Below, one piece after another: positions 1 through 7,206 of a stretch of DNA of 39,827 bases. A model generated the notes under the pieces. It was not told the DNA's origin. It did no database searches and worked only from the letters and a program-made list of their open reading frames with translations. Within the stretch, counting starts at the first letter, position 1; every line of letters begins with the position of its first letter. Position numbers and translations under genes: made by a program. This DNA is from WJLY01 sp964399265 (GTDB lineage: Bacteria; Joyebacterota; Joyebacteria; Joyebacterales; Joyebacteraceae), in NCBI GenBank assembly GCA_964399265.1, contig CAYNQF010000014.1, positions 1 to 39,827 of the forward strand. Direction: 5' to 3'.

Positions 1-83
1 GACAGCTCGGACAGCCTCAGCGCGGCCTGTCTTGTCAGCTTCGACGCACCCGATGTGTTGTCGCCCGCTATGTCCTCGAACAC
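1..83 (-). CDS. N-terminus of an unidentified protein, cut by the window edge (eIF-2B-like?)
   Basis: A GTG at 83 reading leftwards is preceded by a good Shine-Dalgarno site (GGGAGGTC, spaced about 5 bases). It opens a stop-free frame of 27 codons to the window edge, beginning V-F-E-D-I-A-G-D-N-T-S-G-A-S-K-L-T-R. The phrase 'D-N-T-S-G-A-S-x-L-T-R-x-A' resembles, from memory, the N-terminus of bacterial proteins related to eIF-2B alpha/beta/delta subunits and methylthioribose-1-phosphate isomerase, but too little is present to be sure. It lies downstream of the export operon in the same direction, separated by repeat-rich DNA. Sequence left of the window would settle it. Confidence 0.5.
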   Translation of the reverse strand, partial: MFEDIAGDNTSGASKLTRQAALRLSEL

Positions 84-177
84 GCGACCTCCCTGGCTGG
101 CTCCCGGCTCCGCGTCTCCACACGTCGAGCCTACCACGCGAACGACCGTGTGGCGAGGTCGCTCACCCTACATGGTA

Positions 178-203
178 GGCGGTGTCTGTGTCCACCTCGG
201 GCG
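178..203 (-). repeat. Partial copy of the intergenic repeat, inverted relative to the other two
   Basis: The bases from 178 (GCGGTGTCTGTGTCCACCTC...) match the reverse complement of the end of the units at 304-358 and 386-440 with one or two differences. The copy then runs into the Ns. The gap is therefore flanked by head-to-head copies of one element. Confidence 0.75.
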
Positions 204-303
204 NNNNNNNNNNNNNNNNNNNNNNNNNNNNNNNNNNNNNNNNNNNNNNNNNNNNNNNNNNNNNNNNNNNNNNNNNNNNNNNNNNNNNNNNNNNNNNNNN
301 NNN
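204..303. other. Assembly gap (100 N)
   Basis: Exactly 100 Ns, the usual placeholder for a scaffold gap of unknown size. It sits inside a cluster of inverted and direct repeats, which probably caused the break. Real length and content are unknown. Confidence 0.98.
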
Positions 304-358
304 AGTTCTGCTCGCGAAGCGAGCGGTGTCTGAGCCCGAGGTGGACACAGGCACCGCC
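304..358 (+). repeat. Palindromic intergenic repeat, copy A
   Basis: A 55-base unit starting AGTTCTGCTCGCGAAGCGAG and ending GGACACAGGCACCGCC, repeated identically at 386-440 (82-base period). Each unit contains a tight hairpin (GCTCGC-GAA-GCGAGC) and a second dyad (GTGTC...GACAC). This suggests a REP-like or miniature mobile element, or a transcription terminator for the leftward export operon. Its true left end may lie in the gap. Confidence 0.85.
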
Positions 359-385
359 CAGCCGCGTGCATGCGGGCAAGGCGCG

Positions 386-440
386 AGTTCTGCTCGCGAA
401 GCGAGCGGTGTCTGAGCCCGAGGTGGACACAGGCACCGCC
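386..440 (+). repeat. Palindromic intergenic repeat, copy B
   Basis: Identical to copy A over 55 bases and separated from it by 27 unrelated bases (359-385). It lies 13 bases past the stop codon of the export-operon permease, so its hairpins could end that transcript. Confidence 0.85.
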
Positions 441-453
441 ACGTGGCATGGCG

Positions 454-1710
454 TCAGGCGTATCGCGAGATTGCGTCGATCGGGTCGAGGCGGGACGCCT
501 TCCAGGCGGGGTAGAGGCCGAACAGGAATCCGACGGCGACCGCGAACGACATGCCGAGCACGGCGCCCTTGCCGGAGACGGGTATCACCATGCTCTGGCC
601 CATCCGGGCGGCGCCGAAGGCAATGAGTTCGCAGAGGCCCGCGCCGAGAGCCAGGCCGATGAGCCCGCCGACGACGCTGATGGTGACCGACTCGATGATG
701 AACTGCTGGAAGATCGAGCCGTCCTCGGCGCCGACGGCCTTGCGGATCCCGATCTCCCTCAGGCGCTCGTTGACGGAGATCATGAGCACGGAGAGCAGAC
801 CTATGCCTCCCACGAGCAGCGCAACGGTGGCTATGCTCGAGAGGATCGTGTTCCACGTCTGCGTGATTCGATCCACACCCTGTATGGCCTCCGAGATCTG
901 CTCGGCTATGTTCTCGATGTGGAAGTCCTCGACGCCGCGGTGTTCGCGGAGGAGCGTCTGGTGTATTTGCTCGTAGGTGGCCGCTATGTCCGCGCCATCG
1001 CGAATCCTCACCGCGAAGTAGTCGATGTCCTTCGACCCCTTGAAGTAGTGGATGCCCGTCGTAACGGGGATGTACACGCGCTCGTGGTTCTCGCTCTGTC
1101 CGTTGCCGCCGCCGAACATCTGGCTGAACTCCTTCATCTGGAGCACGCCGACCACGGTGAAGCGCTGGTTCCCGATGAGCATCTCCTCGCCGACGGCGTT
1201 CCTGTCACCGAACAGGTTCTCCTTCGCGAGCTGTCCCAGGACCGCGACCCTCGAGTGCCTCTCCACGTCGGTCCACGTCAGGAGCCTGCCTGAACCGAGT
1301 TCGAGCTTCAGGATGGGGAATCCGTCCGGTGTTGCTCCGAAGACCTCGAAGTGCATCGCCTGGTTGCCGGCACGTCCGACGGTGTAGGTCGCCACGGTGG
1401 GGCAGAGCCAGTCGATGTCCTCTATCTCGTCCCGCAGGACGTCGGTGTCCTCGATCGTCAGCCCGCGTGATACCTTGAGCGACGCGAGGTTGTTGGGGTT
1501 GTCGGCGGGCCGCGACGAGACGAAGAAGACGTTGTCGAACCCGAGCTTGTCGAAGTCCTCCATGATCCTGTTCTTGATGCCGCCCACGAACGAGAACATG
1601 GCGACGACCGCGGCCACTCCGACCACGATGCCGAACAGCGTGAGAGCCGAGCGCAGTTTGTGCGACCAGATGGACTGCAGCCCACTGCCTACGCTCTCGA
1701 GGACGTCCAT
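454..1710 (-). CDS. MacB-type ABC transporter permease (second permease of the operon)
   Basis: A 418-residue inner-membrane subunit of a MacAB-type efflux or export system. The N-terminus (about residues 15-45) has the typical FtsX/MacB first membrane segment after 'W-S-H-K-L-R-S-A-L-T-L-F-G-I'. A large periplasmic MacB_PCD-type domain follows (about 45-280), then three membrane segments with the conserved 'R-L-R-E-I-G-I-R-K-A-V-G-A' loop and a C-terminal 'P-A-W-K-A-S-R-L-D-P-I-D-A' motif. The ATG at 1710 has a GGGAGA ribosome site. It is the last gene of the leftward operon, 82 bases after the other permease. The two permeases are clearly different in sequence, so they may form a heterodimer served by one ATPase. 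The substrate cannot be told. Confidence 0.9.
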   Translation of the reverse strand: MDVLESVGSGLQSIWSHKLRSALTLFGIVVGVAAVVAMFSFVGGIKNRIMEDFDKLGFDNVFFVSSRPADNPNNLASLKVSRGLTIEDTDVLRDEIEDIDWLCPTVATYTVGRAGNQAMHFEVFGATPDGFPILKLELGSGRLLTWTDVERHSRVAVLGQLAKENLFGDRNAVGEEMLIGNQRFTVVGVLQMKEFSQMFGGGNGQSENHERVYIPVTTGIHYFKGSKDIDYFAVRIRDGADIAATYEQIHQTLLREHRGVEDFHIENIAEQISEAIQGVDRITQTWNTILSSIATVALLVGGIGLLSVLMISVNERLREIGIRKAVGAEDGSIFQQFIIESVTISVVGGLIGLALGAGLCELIAFGAARMGQSMVIPVSGKGAVLGMSFAVAVGFLFGLYPAWKASRLDPIDAISRYA

Positions 1711-1792
1711 GCGTTCTCCCGTTCCTGCATCGAACTCGCGGTGTCGCTACTCAACGGACGGTGCTTGAGGCCGGTCCGAACACGCTCGGCGG

Positions 1793-3028
1793 CTATTCGT
1801 AGCGCAGCGCTTCGACGGGGCTGAGCCTCGCCGCTCTGACGGCGGGGAACATGCCGAACACGAGACCTATGCCGACCGCGCACAGGAATGCTATCACCAT
1901 AATGCCGACCGAGACCGCCGTCGGCATGTCCAGGACCCGGTCGATGACCGCCACCATGCCCAGGCCCACAAGCAGGCCCGCCGCCCCGCCCGCGGCGGTC
2001 ACCGCGATCGCCTCCACCAGGAACTGGACGAAGAGGTCGCGGTCGCTCGCGCCGATCGCCTTCCTGACGCCTATCTCCCTTACCCTCTCGGTGATCGAGG
2101 CGAGCATTATGTTGGCAATCACCACGCCCCCGACGAAAAGCGACACGAACGCGATCGCCCAGAAGACGATGTTGAAGAAGCCCTGCTGTTCCGCCTGCTG
2201 CTGTATGCGCTCCGTCTTGGCGTCGATGTTGAAGTCCTCGACGCCGTGCCTGCGGGTGAGGACCGTGCGTGTCTCTTCCATCAGCGCCGGGACCTGGTCG
2301 ACCGACCTCGCGGCGATCTCCAGACCGCCGAGCCTGTCGTCTACCGTGAACCTCTTGATCATCGTGGTGATCGGTATGTAGTGCGACCTGTTGAACCACT
2401 CGAGGACGTTGCGCTCACCGCCCGGGCCCTGTCCCTGGAAGTAGAACTCCTTCTTCTCCATGACGCCGATGACGGTGAACGGCACACCGTCCAGGAGAAT
2501 GGTCTTGCCGATCGCGTCCTCGTCGCCGAAGAGGTCCTGCTTGTATGTGGGGCCTATCGCGACGACGTTGGCGTACGTCTCGATGTCCTTGTCGCAGACG
2601 AACCGTCCCTCCGCGAGCGGCATGTCGTCGGCGTACGGGTAGTGCCCCGTCGTCCCCAGGACCTTCATCTGATACGTCACGTCCTTGTACGTGACGGTGA
2701 GGAACCGCGTTATCTCCGGGTCGACGTACGAGACGTTCGAGCACTCGTCTCGTATGGCGATCGCGTCGCGGTACGTGAGTTTCTCGGAGGCCTTCTCGGC
2801 CGCCGTCATCATGAGAGGGTCGAGACGCGTGTTAGTGATGCGGAGCTCGCGCAGCCCGCCCAGCTGCTCCCAGAAGGCAAGCGACTGCTCCTCGCCGCCG
2901 CGCATGAGCGCCAGGACCGCGACCACGGAGGCGACGCCGAGCACGACGCCGACCACCGTGATGACGGCGCGGCCCTTGTGGGACGCCATGTCCCTGAACC
3001 CGGTCTCTATGCTCTCGATTATGTTCAC
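1793..3028 (-). CDS. MacB-type ABC transporter permease (first permease of the operon)
   Basis: A 411-residue FtsX/MacB-family permease. One membrane segment lies near residues 20-40 (after 'S-H-K-G-R-A-V-I-T'), a periplasmic domain at about 45-285, and three membrane segments at the C-terminus. The conserved 'E-R-V-R-E-I-G-V-R-K-A-I-G-A' loop and the terminal 'A-R-L-S-P-V-E-A-L-R-Y-E' are present. The start is a GTG at 3028 that overlaps the ATPase stop codon (GTGA), so the two are probably translationally coupled. Together with the ATPase, the other permease and the adaptor it should form a periplasmic-adaptor-dependent exporter. No TolC-like outer-membrane protein is in the window. Confidence 0.9.
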   Translation of the reverse strand: MNIIESIETGFRDMASHKGRAVITVVGVVLGVASVVAVLALMRGGEEQSLAFWEQLGGLRELRITNTRLDPLMMTAAEKASEKLTYRDAIAIRDECSNVSYVDPEITRFLTVTYKDVTYQMKVLGTTGHYPYADDMPLAEGRFVCDKDIETYANVVAIGPTYKQDLFGDEDAIGKTILLDGVPFTVIGVMEKKEFYFQGQGPGGERNVLEWFNRSHYIPITTMIKRFTVDDRLGGLEIAARSVDQVPALMEETRTVLTRRHGVEDFNIDAKTERIQQQAEQQGFFNIVFWAIAFVSLFVGGVVIANIMLASITERVREIGVRKAIGASDRDLFVQFLVEAIAVTAAGGAAGLLVGLGMVAVIDRVLDMPTAVSVGIMVIAFLCAVGIGLVFGMFPAVRAARLSPVEALRYE

Positions 3029-3732
3029 GCGACGATCTCCGGCGTCTTCCTGCCGTTGCGCTGCTCCCTGGCGACCCTGCCGTCCTCGATGTAGATGGCT
3101 CTCCGTGCGTGGTCGGCGACGTTCGCGTCGTGCGTGACGATCACGAGCGTTCTGCCTCCCGCGTGCAGGTCGTCCAGGATCGACATGATCTCCCGGCCGG
3201 TCTTCTGGTCGAGGTTCCCGGTAGGCTCGTCGGCCAGCACGATGGCCGGTTCGTTGACCAGCGCGCGCGCAATGGCAGCGCGCTGGCGCTCTCCGCCGGA
3301 CAGCTCATTGGGCTTGTGTCTGAGGCGGTGGCCCAACCCGAGGGACGTCAGGAGTTCGGCGGACCTTGCCGTGCGTTCGCCGCGAGAGATCGACCCCTGG
3401 TAGACCAGCGGCAACGCCACGTTCGACAGCAGGTCGACGCGGGGGAGGAGGTTGAAGTTCTGGAAGACGAACCCAATCTTCTTGTTGCGGACGCGCGCGA
3501 GTTCGCGTCCCCTGAGTGCGCTCACCTCGCTGCCGTCGAGGACGTAGCTTCCGGACGACGGCGTGTCGAGACATCCCAGGATATGCATGAGCGTCGACTT
3601 GCCCGAGCCGGACGGGCCCATGATCGCGACGTACTCGCCCTTCTCGATACCGAACGTGACGCCTCTAAGCGCGTCCACCTGCACCGCGCCCAGGTCGTAG
3701 CTCTTCCTGAGGTCCTCGGCGGCTATGAGCAT
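3025..3732 (-). CDS. ABC transporter ATP-binding protein, MacB/LolD type
   Basis: A 235-residue ATPase that powers the adjoining permeases. It shows Walker A (G-P-S-G-S-G-K-S-T), Q-loop region (F-V-F-Q-N-F-N-L-L-P), ABC signature (L-S-G-G-E-R-Q-R-A-A-I-A-R-A-L), Walker B (I-V-L-A-D-E-P-T-G-N-L-D) and switch His (V-T-H-D), the standard LolD/MacB NBD pattern. The open frame extends upstream to 3948, but those 72 residues are Arg/Ser-rich readthrough of the adaptor gene. The ATG at 3732 sits one base after the adaptor stop and starts the family's usual N-terminus, so it is chosen. It overlaps the following permease start by four bases. Confidence 0.95.
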   Translation of the reverse strand: MLIAAEDLRKSYDLGAVQVDALRGVTFGIEKGEYVAIMGPSGSGKSTLMHILGCLDTPSSGSYVLDGSEVSALRGRELARVRNKKIGFVFQNFNLLPRVDLLSNVALPLVYQGSISRGERTARSAELLTSLGLGHRLRHKPNELSGGERQRAAIARALVNEPAIVLADEPTGNLDQKTGREIMSILDDLHAGGRTLVIVTHDANVADHARRAIYIEDGRVAREQRNGRKTPEIVA

Positions 3733-3733
3733 G

Positions 3734-4936
3734 CTAGCCCCTCCTGGTCCTGCGGGCCATCTGGGCGCGCCGCTGTTCGTCCTCGGATGTCTCGGTGTTC
3801 TCGAGGTCCGGGTCATACAGCGTGACAGTCTCGCCCTCGGAGAGGCCGTCCACGATCTCTGTGCTCGAGATGTTGCTGATGCCGACTGTGACGTCGCGCT
3901 GCGTCGTCTCGCCCGTGGCCTCGTCGACCACGTAGACGACGTAGTCACCGCCCTTCTTGAAGACGGCCTCGACCGGGACCGTCAGCACGCCCTCCCGGTG
4001 GTCGCCCTGGATCTCGATGTTGGCGGTCATCCCCGGCCTCAGACGCTGGTCGGAGTCGGTGATGTCGATCTCGACATCGAAGATCTTCACTCCCTGCTCG
4101 TCGCGCGCAGCGGGGGCGATGTGCGTGATGACTCCGTGGAACGTCGCGTTCGGGTAGGCGTCGACGTCGATGTTGACGTCCTGCCCGTCGCGGATCTTGC
4201 CGACGTCGACCTCGTTGACGCCGGCCCTGATCTGCATCTTCGAGAGGTCCGCTATGGTCATTAGGGTCGTGCCGCTGGTATACGACACCGCGCCCGACGT
4301 CACGATCTCGCCCTCCTCGATCTCCACCAGGATGACCGAACCGGAGGCGGGGGAGAGGATCTCCAGGAGCTCGCCTGACTCGGCGTCGGCGTCCATCGTG
4401 ACGCCGTCCTCCTCGGCGAGCCGCATCTGCTCGAGCGCCGACCGGTACTCTATCTGGGCGATGTCGTAGGCGTCCTTCGACAGCTGGGACTCCTCGTCGG
4501 AGATGTGTCCGGCCTTGTGGAGCTCGACGTCTCGCTCGTAGTCCTGCCTCGCCCTCTCCATGTCGACCTTCGCGCGGCCGAACCCTGACTTGAGCGTGGC
4601 CACGGTCCTGGCCTGGGCCATGTCCGGCTCAACCTTGGCCAGCAAGGCGCCCTTGCGGACCTCGTCGCCCTCCTCGACGTTCAGCTGCCTTATCTTCCCG
4701 CTTACCTTCGACTTGACCTGGACCATCGTCTCAGGCTGGATGAGGCCCACCTCCGTCAGCAGGACGGACACGTCGCCGGTCTCACACTTTCCCGTCCTCC
4801 CCCCGAGTATCCCGGACGCGCCGTTCGCCGGGTCGGCCGAGTTCCCGGCTCCTCCGCGAGTGTTAGCCCCGAGCGCGATCACGACGACCACCACCACGAC
4901 CGCAGCCGGGATTGCCCACTTCAGGTGCTTCTTCAT
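3734..4936 (-). CDS. Periplasmic adaptor (MacA/HlyD family) of the export operon
   Basis: A 400-residue membrane-fusion protein and the first gene of the leftward MacA-MacB-type operon. A membrane anchor lies at about residues 6-24 (a run of Val). A biotinyl-lipoyl-like half follows ('V-S-G-K-I-R-Q-L-N-V-E-E-G-D-E-V-R-K-G'), then a short alpha-helical hairpin (about 115-195) and the second lipoyl half ('S-P-A-S-G-S-V-I-L-V-E-I-E-E-G'). Beta-barrel and membrane-proximal domains follow to about 380, with a charged tail. The open frame runs upstream to 5080, but the ATG at 4936 has a strong GGAGG site seven bases away and starts the signal anchor. The short helical hairpin suggests a MacA- rather than an RND-type adaptor. 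Substrate unknown. Confidence 0.92.
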   Translation of the reverse strand: MKKHLKWAIPAAVVVVVVVIALGANTRGGAGNSADPANGASGILGGRTGKCETGDVSVLLTEVGLIQPETMVQVKSKVSGKIRQLNVEEGDEVRKGALLAKVEPDMAQARTVATLKSGFGRAKVDMERARQDYERDVELHKAGHISDEESQLSKDAYDIAQIEYRSALEQMRLAEEDGVTMDADAESGELLEILSPASGSVILVEIEEGEIVTSGAVSYTSGTTLMTIADLSKMQIRAGVNEVDVGKIRDGQDVNIDVDAYPNATFHGVITHIAPAARDEQGVKIFDVEIDITDSDQRLRPGMTANIEIQGDHREGVLTVPVEAVFKKGGDYVVYVVDEATGETTQRDVTVGISNISSTEIVDGLSEGETVTLYDPDLENTETSEDEQRRAQMARRTRRG

Positions 4937-5045
4937 GGTACCTCCGTGTCGCTTGCTCGTCCGTTGAGGCGATGGCGTCCATGTCGCTCTTTTGACACAG
5001 TCGGGCGGCCACAGGTTTGGGCTGTTTGTCGCGCGTCCGGCGTAG

Positions 5046-5051
5046 TATCCT
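5046..5051 (+). promoter_or_regulatory. Possible -10 element for the ABC-F gene
   Basis: TATCCT (with TAGTAT overlapping at 5043-5048) in the divergent region between the export operon and the ABC-F gene. The nearest -35-like hexamer (TTGTCG, 5026-5031) is only 14 bases away, so this is a weak call. A transcript from here would begin just before the first leader hairpin. Confidence 0.25.
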
Positions 5052-5067
5052 ATTGAGGTGCGCCTGC

Positions 5068-5199
5068 CTGTCCCGCGCATCGGGACAGATGACGCCTGAC
5101 CGGCTCTCGTTGGGCCGGTTCGACTTAGTGTGGCCGTGCGCTACCTCCTCACGGAGCGGCGAGCGCGGCGCGAGCGGCACCCGTAGGCTCCCGAGAGCC
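5068..5199 (+). promoter_or_regulatory. Hairpin-rich leader of the ABC-F gene (possible attenuator)
   Basis: Three perfect hairpins precede the ABC-F start: CTGTCCC/GGGACAG (5068-5074 with 5082-5088), ACCGGC/GCCGGT (5099-5104 with 5114-5119) and GGCTC/GAGCC with a CCGA loop (5186-5190 with 5195-5199), the last just upstream of the ribosome site. Some ABC-F genes are known to be controlled by attenuation. That this is one is inference. Confidence 0.4.
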
Positions 5200-5217
5200 C
5201 CGGGGCGAGGAGCGAAG

Positions 5218-7164
5218 ATGGTCCGGCTGGAGAACGTGAGCGTCTCCTTCGGGGGTGACACGATCCTCAAGGGCGTATCCTGGCAGATAGGGGACCGTGA
5301 CCGCTTGGGCCTCGTGGGGCCCAACGGATCGGGCAAGACCACGCTCATGCGCATCATCAACGGCGACCGGTCGCCCGACACGGGCACTGTCATGTCCTCT
5401 AAGGGATCGACCTTCGGCTACCTGCCACAGGAAGAGCTGACGATGTCCGGCCGCACCGTGTTCGACGAGGTGATGACGGTCTTCGAAGAGCTGGCCGGGC
5501 TCGAGGACAGAATGCGGGAACTCGAGCACCACATGGCCGAGATCCCGCAGGAGGGGCCGCTGCACGACCGCGTCATGAAGGAGTACGCCGAGGCTCAGCA
5601 CGAGTTCGACGTCAGGGGCGGCTTCACCGTCGAGACGAGGATAGCGGAGGTCCTGGCCGGCCTAGGCTTCGCCGAAAGTGACCGGTTCCGGAAGACGGAG
5701 GAGTTCAGCGGCGGATGGCAGATGAGGATCGCTCTCGCGAAGCTGCTTCTCAGGCAGCCGACCGTGCTCCTCTTGGACGAGCCCACCAACCACCTCGACC
5801 TCGAGTCGATCATCTGGCTCGAGGAGTACATGTCGACCTACCCCGGGGCCGTCGTGGTCGTGTCTCACGACAGGTCGTTCCTGAACAGGGTCGTGTCCAG
5901 GATCAGCGAACTCGGCGTCGAGGGTCTGGTCGACTATCGCGGCGGGTACTCCGAGTATGTCGAACAGAGAGAGAAGAGGCGTGAAGTCCTGATCGCGACG
6001 CGGCGACAGCAGGAACAGAAGATCGCCCACCTGCAGAGGTTCGTCGACAAGTTCCGGGCCGACAAGGCGAAAGCCGCGATGGTCAAGAGCCGCCTCAAGA
6101 TGATAGAGCGCATCGAGCTGGTCGAGATACCGCGGGACCACAAGCACATCAGGTTCCAGTTCCCGCAGCCGGAGCGGGCGGGGGCCGTGACGATCGCGCT
6201 CCGCGACGTGAGACAATCCTACGGCGACAACGTGGTGTTCGACGGCATCGATCTGGAGGTGTCGAGGGGAGACAAGATCGCCTTCGTGGGACGCAACGGC
6301 GCCGGCAAGTCGACCCTCCTCAAGATCATCGCGGGCGTGATACCCATCAGCTCGGGGGAGCGGAAGCTCGGGCACAACGTCACCGTGCAGTATTTCGCGC
6401 AGGACCCGGGCCGCAGCCTGAACCAGGAGAACACCGTCCTGGGCGAGGTCGAGTCGGTGTCCCCCAACGACATGCGGCCGAGGCTGCGCAACCTGCTGGG
6501 ATCGTTCCTCTTCTCGGGCGACGACGTCGAGAAGAAGGTGAGAGTCCTGTCCGGAGGCGAGAAGAGCCGCCTCTCGTTCGCGAAGATGCTCCTGAGGCCG
6601 GCCAATCTCCTGCTGCTGGACGAGCCGACCAATCACCTCGACGTCTCCTCGCGCGAGGTGCTGGAGGACGCCCTCTCGCGCTTCTCCGGTACCATATGCT
6701 TCGTGTCGCACGACCGGTCGTTCATGGACAGCCTGGCGACCAAGGTCCTCGAGGTCGAGAACGGACGGATCAGGATGTACCTCGGGTCGTACAGCGACTA
6801 CCTCTGGAACAAGGAGCGCGAGCGCGCGGCAGTGGCCGAGGTGCAGAGGTCCGGAGCGACCGCCGCCGAGACGAGCGCTCCCCAGGAGAAGGGCAAGGGT
6901 CCGAAGTCGAAGGAGCAGAAGCGCCGGGAGGCGGAAGAGCGCCGCGCCCGCTCTGGAGCCAAGCGCGCGGCACGGGAAGAGCGCAGGAAGGTCCAGGAGG
7001 ACATAGCGAAGTCGGAGGCCAGGCTCGAGGAGCTTCAGATCTCTCTCGCGGACCCCGCCGTCTACGCCGACGGGGCGAAGGTCAAGACGCTCGTGAACGA
7101 GCAGAGGGACCTCAGGGCCCGCGTCGACAAGCTCTACGAGCGCTGGGCCGAACTCGAGGACTGA
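5218..7164 (+). CDS. ABC-F family ATPase (ribosome-associated translation factor)
   Basis: A 648-residue soluble protein with two ABC domains and no membrane segments, the ABC-F layout (EttA, Uup, YheS and antibiotic-resistance ABC-Fs), which act at the ribosomal E site. Domain 1 (about 1-255): Walker A G-P-N-G-S-G-K-T-T, signature F-S-G-G-W-Q-M-R, Walker B L-L-L-D-E-P-T-N-H-L-D. The interdomain linker is about 240-320, rich in Lys/Arg ('F-R-A-D-K-A-K-A-A-M-V-K-S-R'). Domain 2 (about 325-540): G-R-N-G-A-G-K-S-T, L-S-G-G-E-K-S-R, L-L-L-D-E-P-T-N-H-L-D. A charged coiled-coil C-terminal domain follows (about 555-648), as in Uup/YheS. The ATG at 5218 has a GAGGAG site and starts the typical 'M-V-R-L-E-N-V-S-V'. 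The upstream frame to 5017 is not coding-like. Which ABC-F subgroup is not resolvable by eye. Confidence 0.93.
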   Translation: MVRLENVSVSFGGDTILKGVSWQIGDRDRLGLVGPNGSGKTTLMRIINGDRSPDTGTVMSSKGSTFGYLPQEELTMSGRTVFDEVMTVFEELAGLEDRMRELEHHMAEIPQEGPLHDRVMKEYAEAQHEFDVRGGFTVETRIAEVLAGLGFAESDRFRKTEEFSGGWQMRIALAKLLLRQPTVLLLDEPTNHLDLESIIWLEEYMSTYPGAVVVVSHDRSFLNRVVSRISELGVEGLVDYRGGYSEYVEQREKRREVLIATRRQQEQKIAHLQRFVDKFRADKAKAAMVKSRLKMIERIELVEIPRDHKHIRFQFPQPERAGAVTIALRDVRQSYGDNVVFDGIDLEVSRGDKIAFVGRNGAGKSTLLKIIAGVIPISSGERKLGHNVTVQYFAQDPGRSLNQENTVLGEVESVSPNDMRPRLRNLLGSFLFSGDDVEKKVRVLSGGEKSRLSFAKMLLRPANLLLLDEPTNHLDVSSREVLEDALSRFSGTICFVSHDRSFMDSLATKVLEVENGRIRMYLGSYSDYLWNKERERAAVAEVQRSGATAAETSAPQEKGKGPKSKEQKRREAEERRARSGAKRAAREERRKVQEDIAKSEARLEELQISLADPAVYADGAKVKTLVNEQRDLRARVDKLYERWAELED

Positions 7165-7206
7165 GTCCCGGAGACGGCTCTGAGTGGTCGCGTCTCGCCG
7201 GCGGCG

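Larger units (their letters stand above)
84..453. other. Intergenic region with repeats and an assembly gap
   Basis: No convincing gene lies in these 370 bases. They hold copies of a palindromic dispersed-type repeat, listed separately, around a 100-N gap. A perfect 8-base inverted repeat is also present (GCCTACCA at 129-136, TGGTAGGC at 173-180). The stop-free frames here are an effect of high GC and of reading through the Ns. Confidence 0.7.

Noticed and set aside
304..440. Possible minimal CRISPR (55-base repeat, 27-base spacer)
   Set aside because: Only two units, the repeat is too long and has strong internal palindromes, an inverted copy exists nearby, and no cas gene is present.
4992..4997. 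Perfect TTGACA on the plus strand upstream of the ABC-F gene
   Set aside because: No -10-like hexamer lies 15-19 bases downstream, so it is not called a promoter.
5662..6711. 349-residue minus-strand frame opposite the ABC-F gene
   Set aside because: Shadow frame: the product is Leu/Val/Arg/His-rich without motifs.
7171..7196. GAGACG/CGTCTC dyad between the ABC-F and C25 genes as a terminator
   Set aside because: Only six pairs with a 14-base loop and no T-run; too weak to list.
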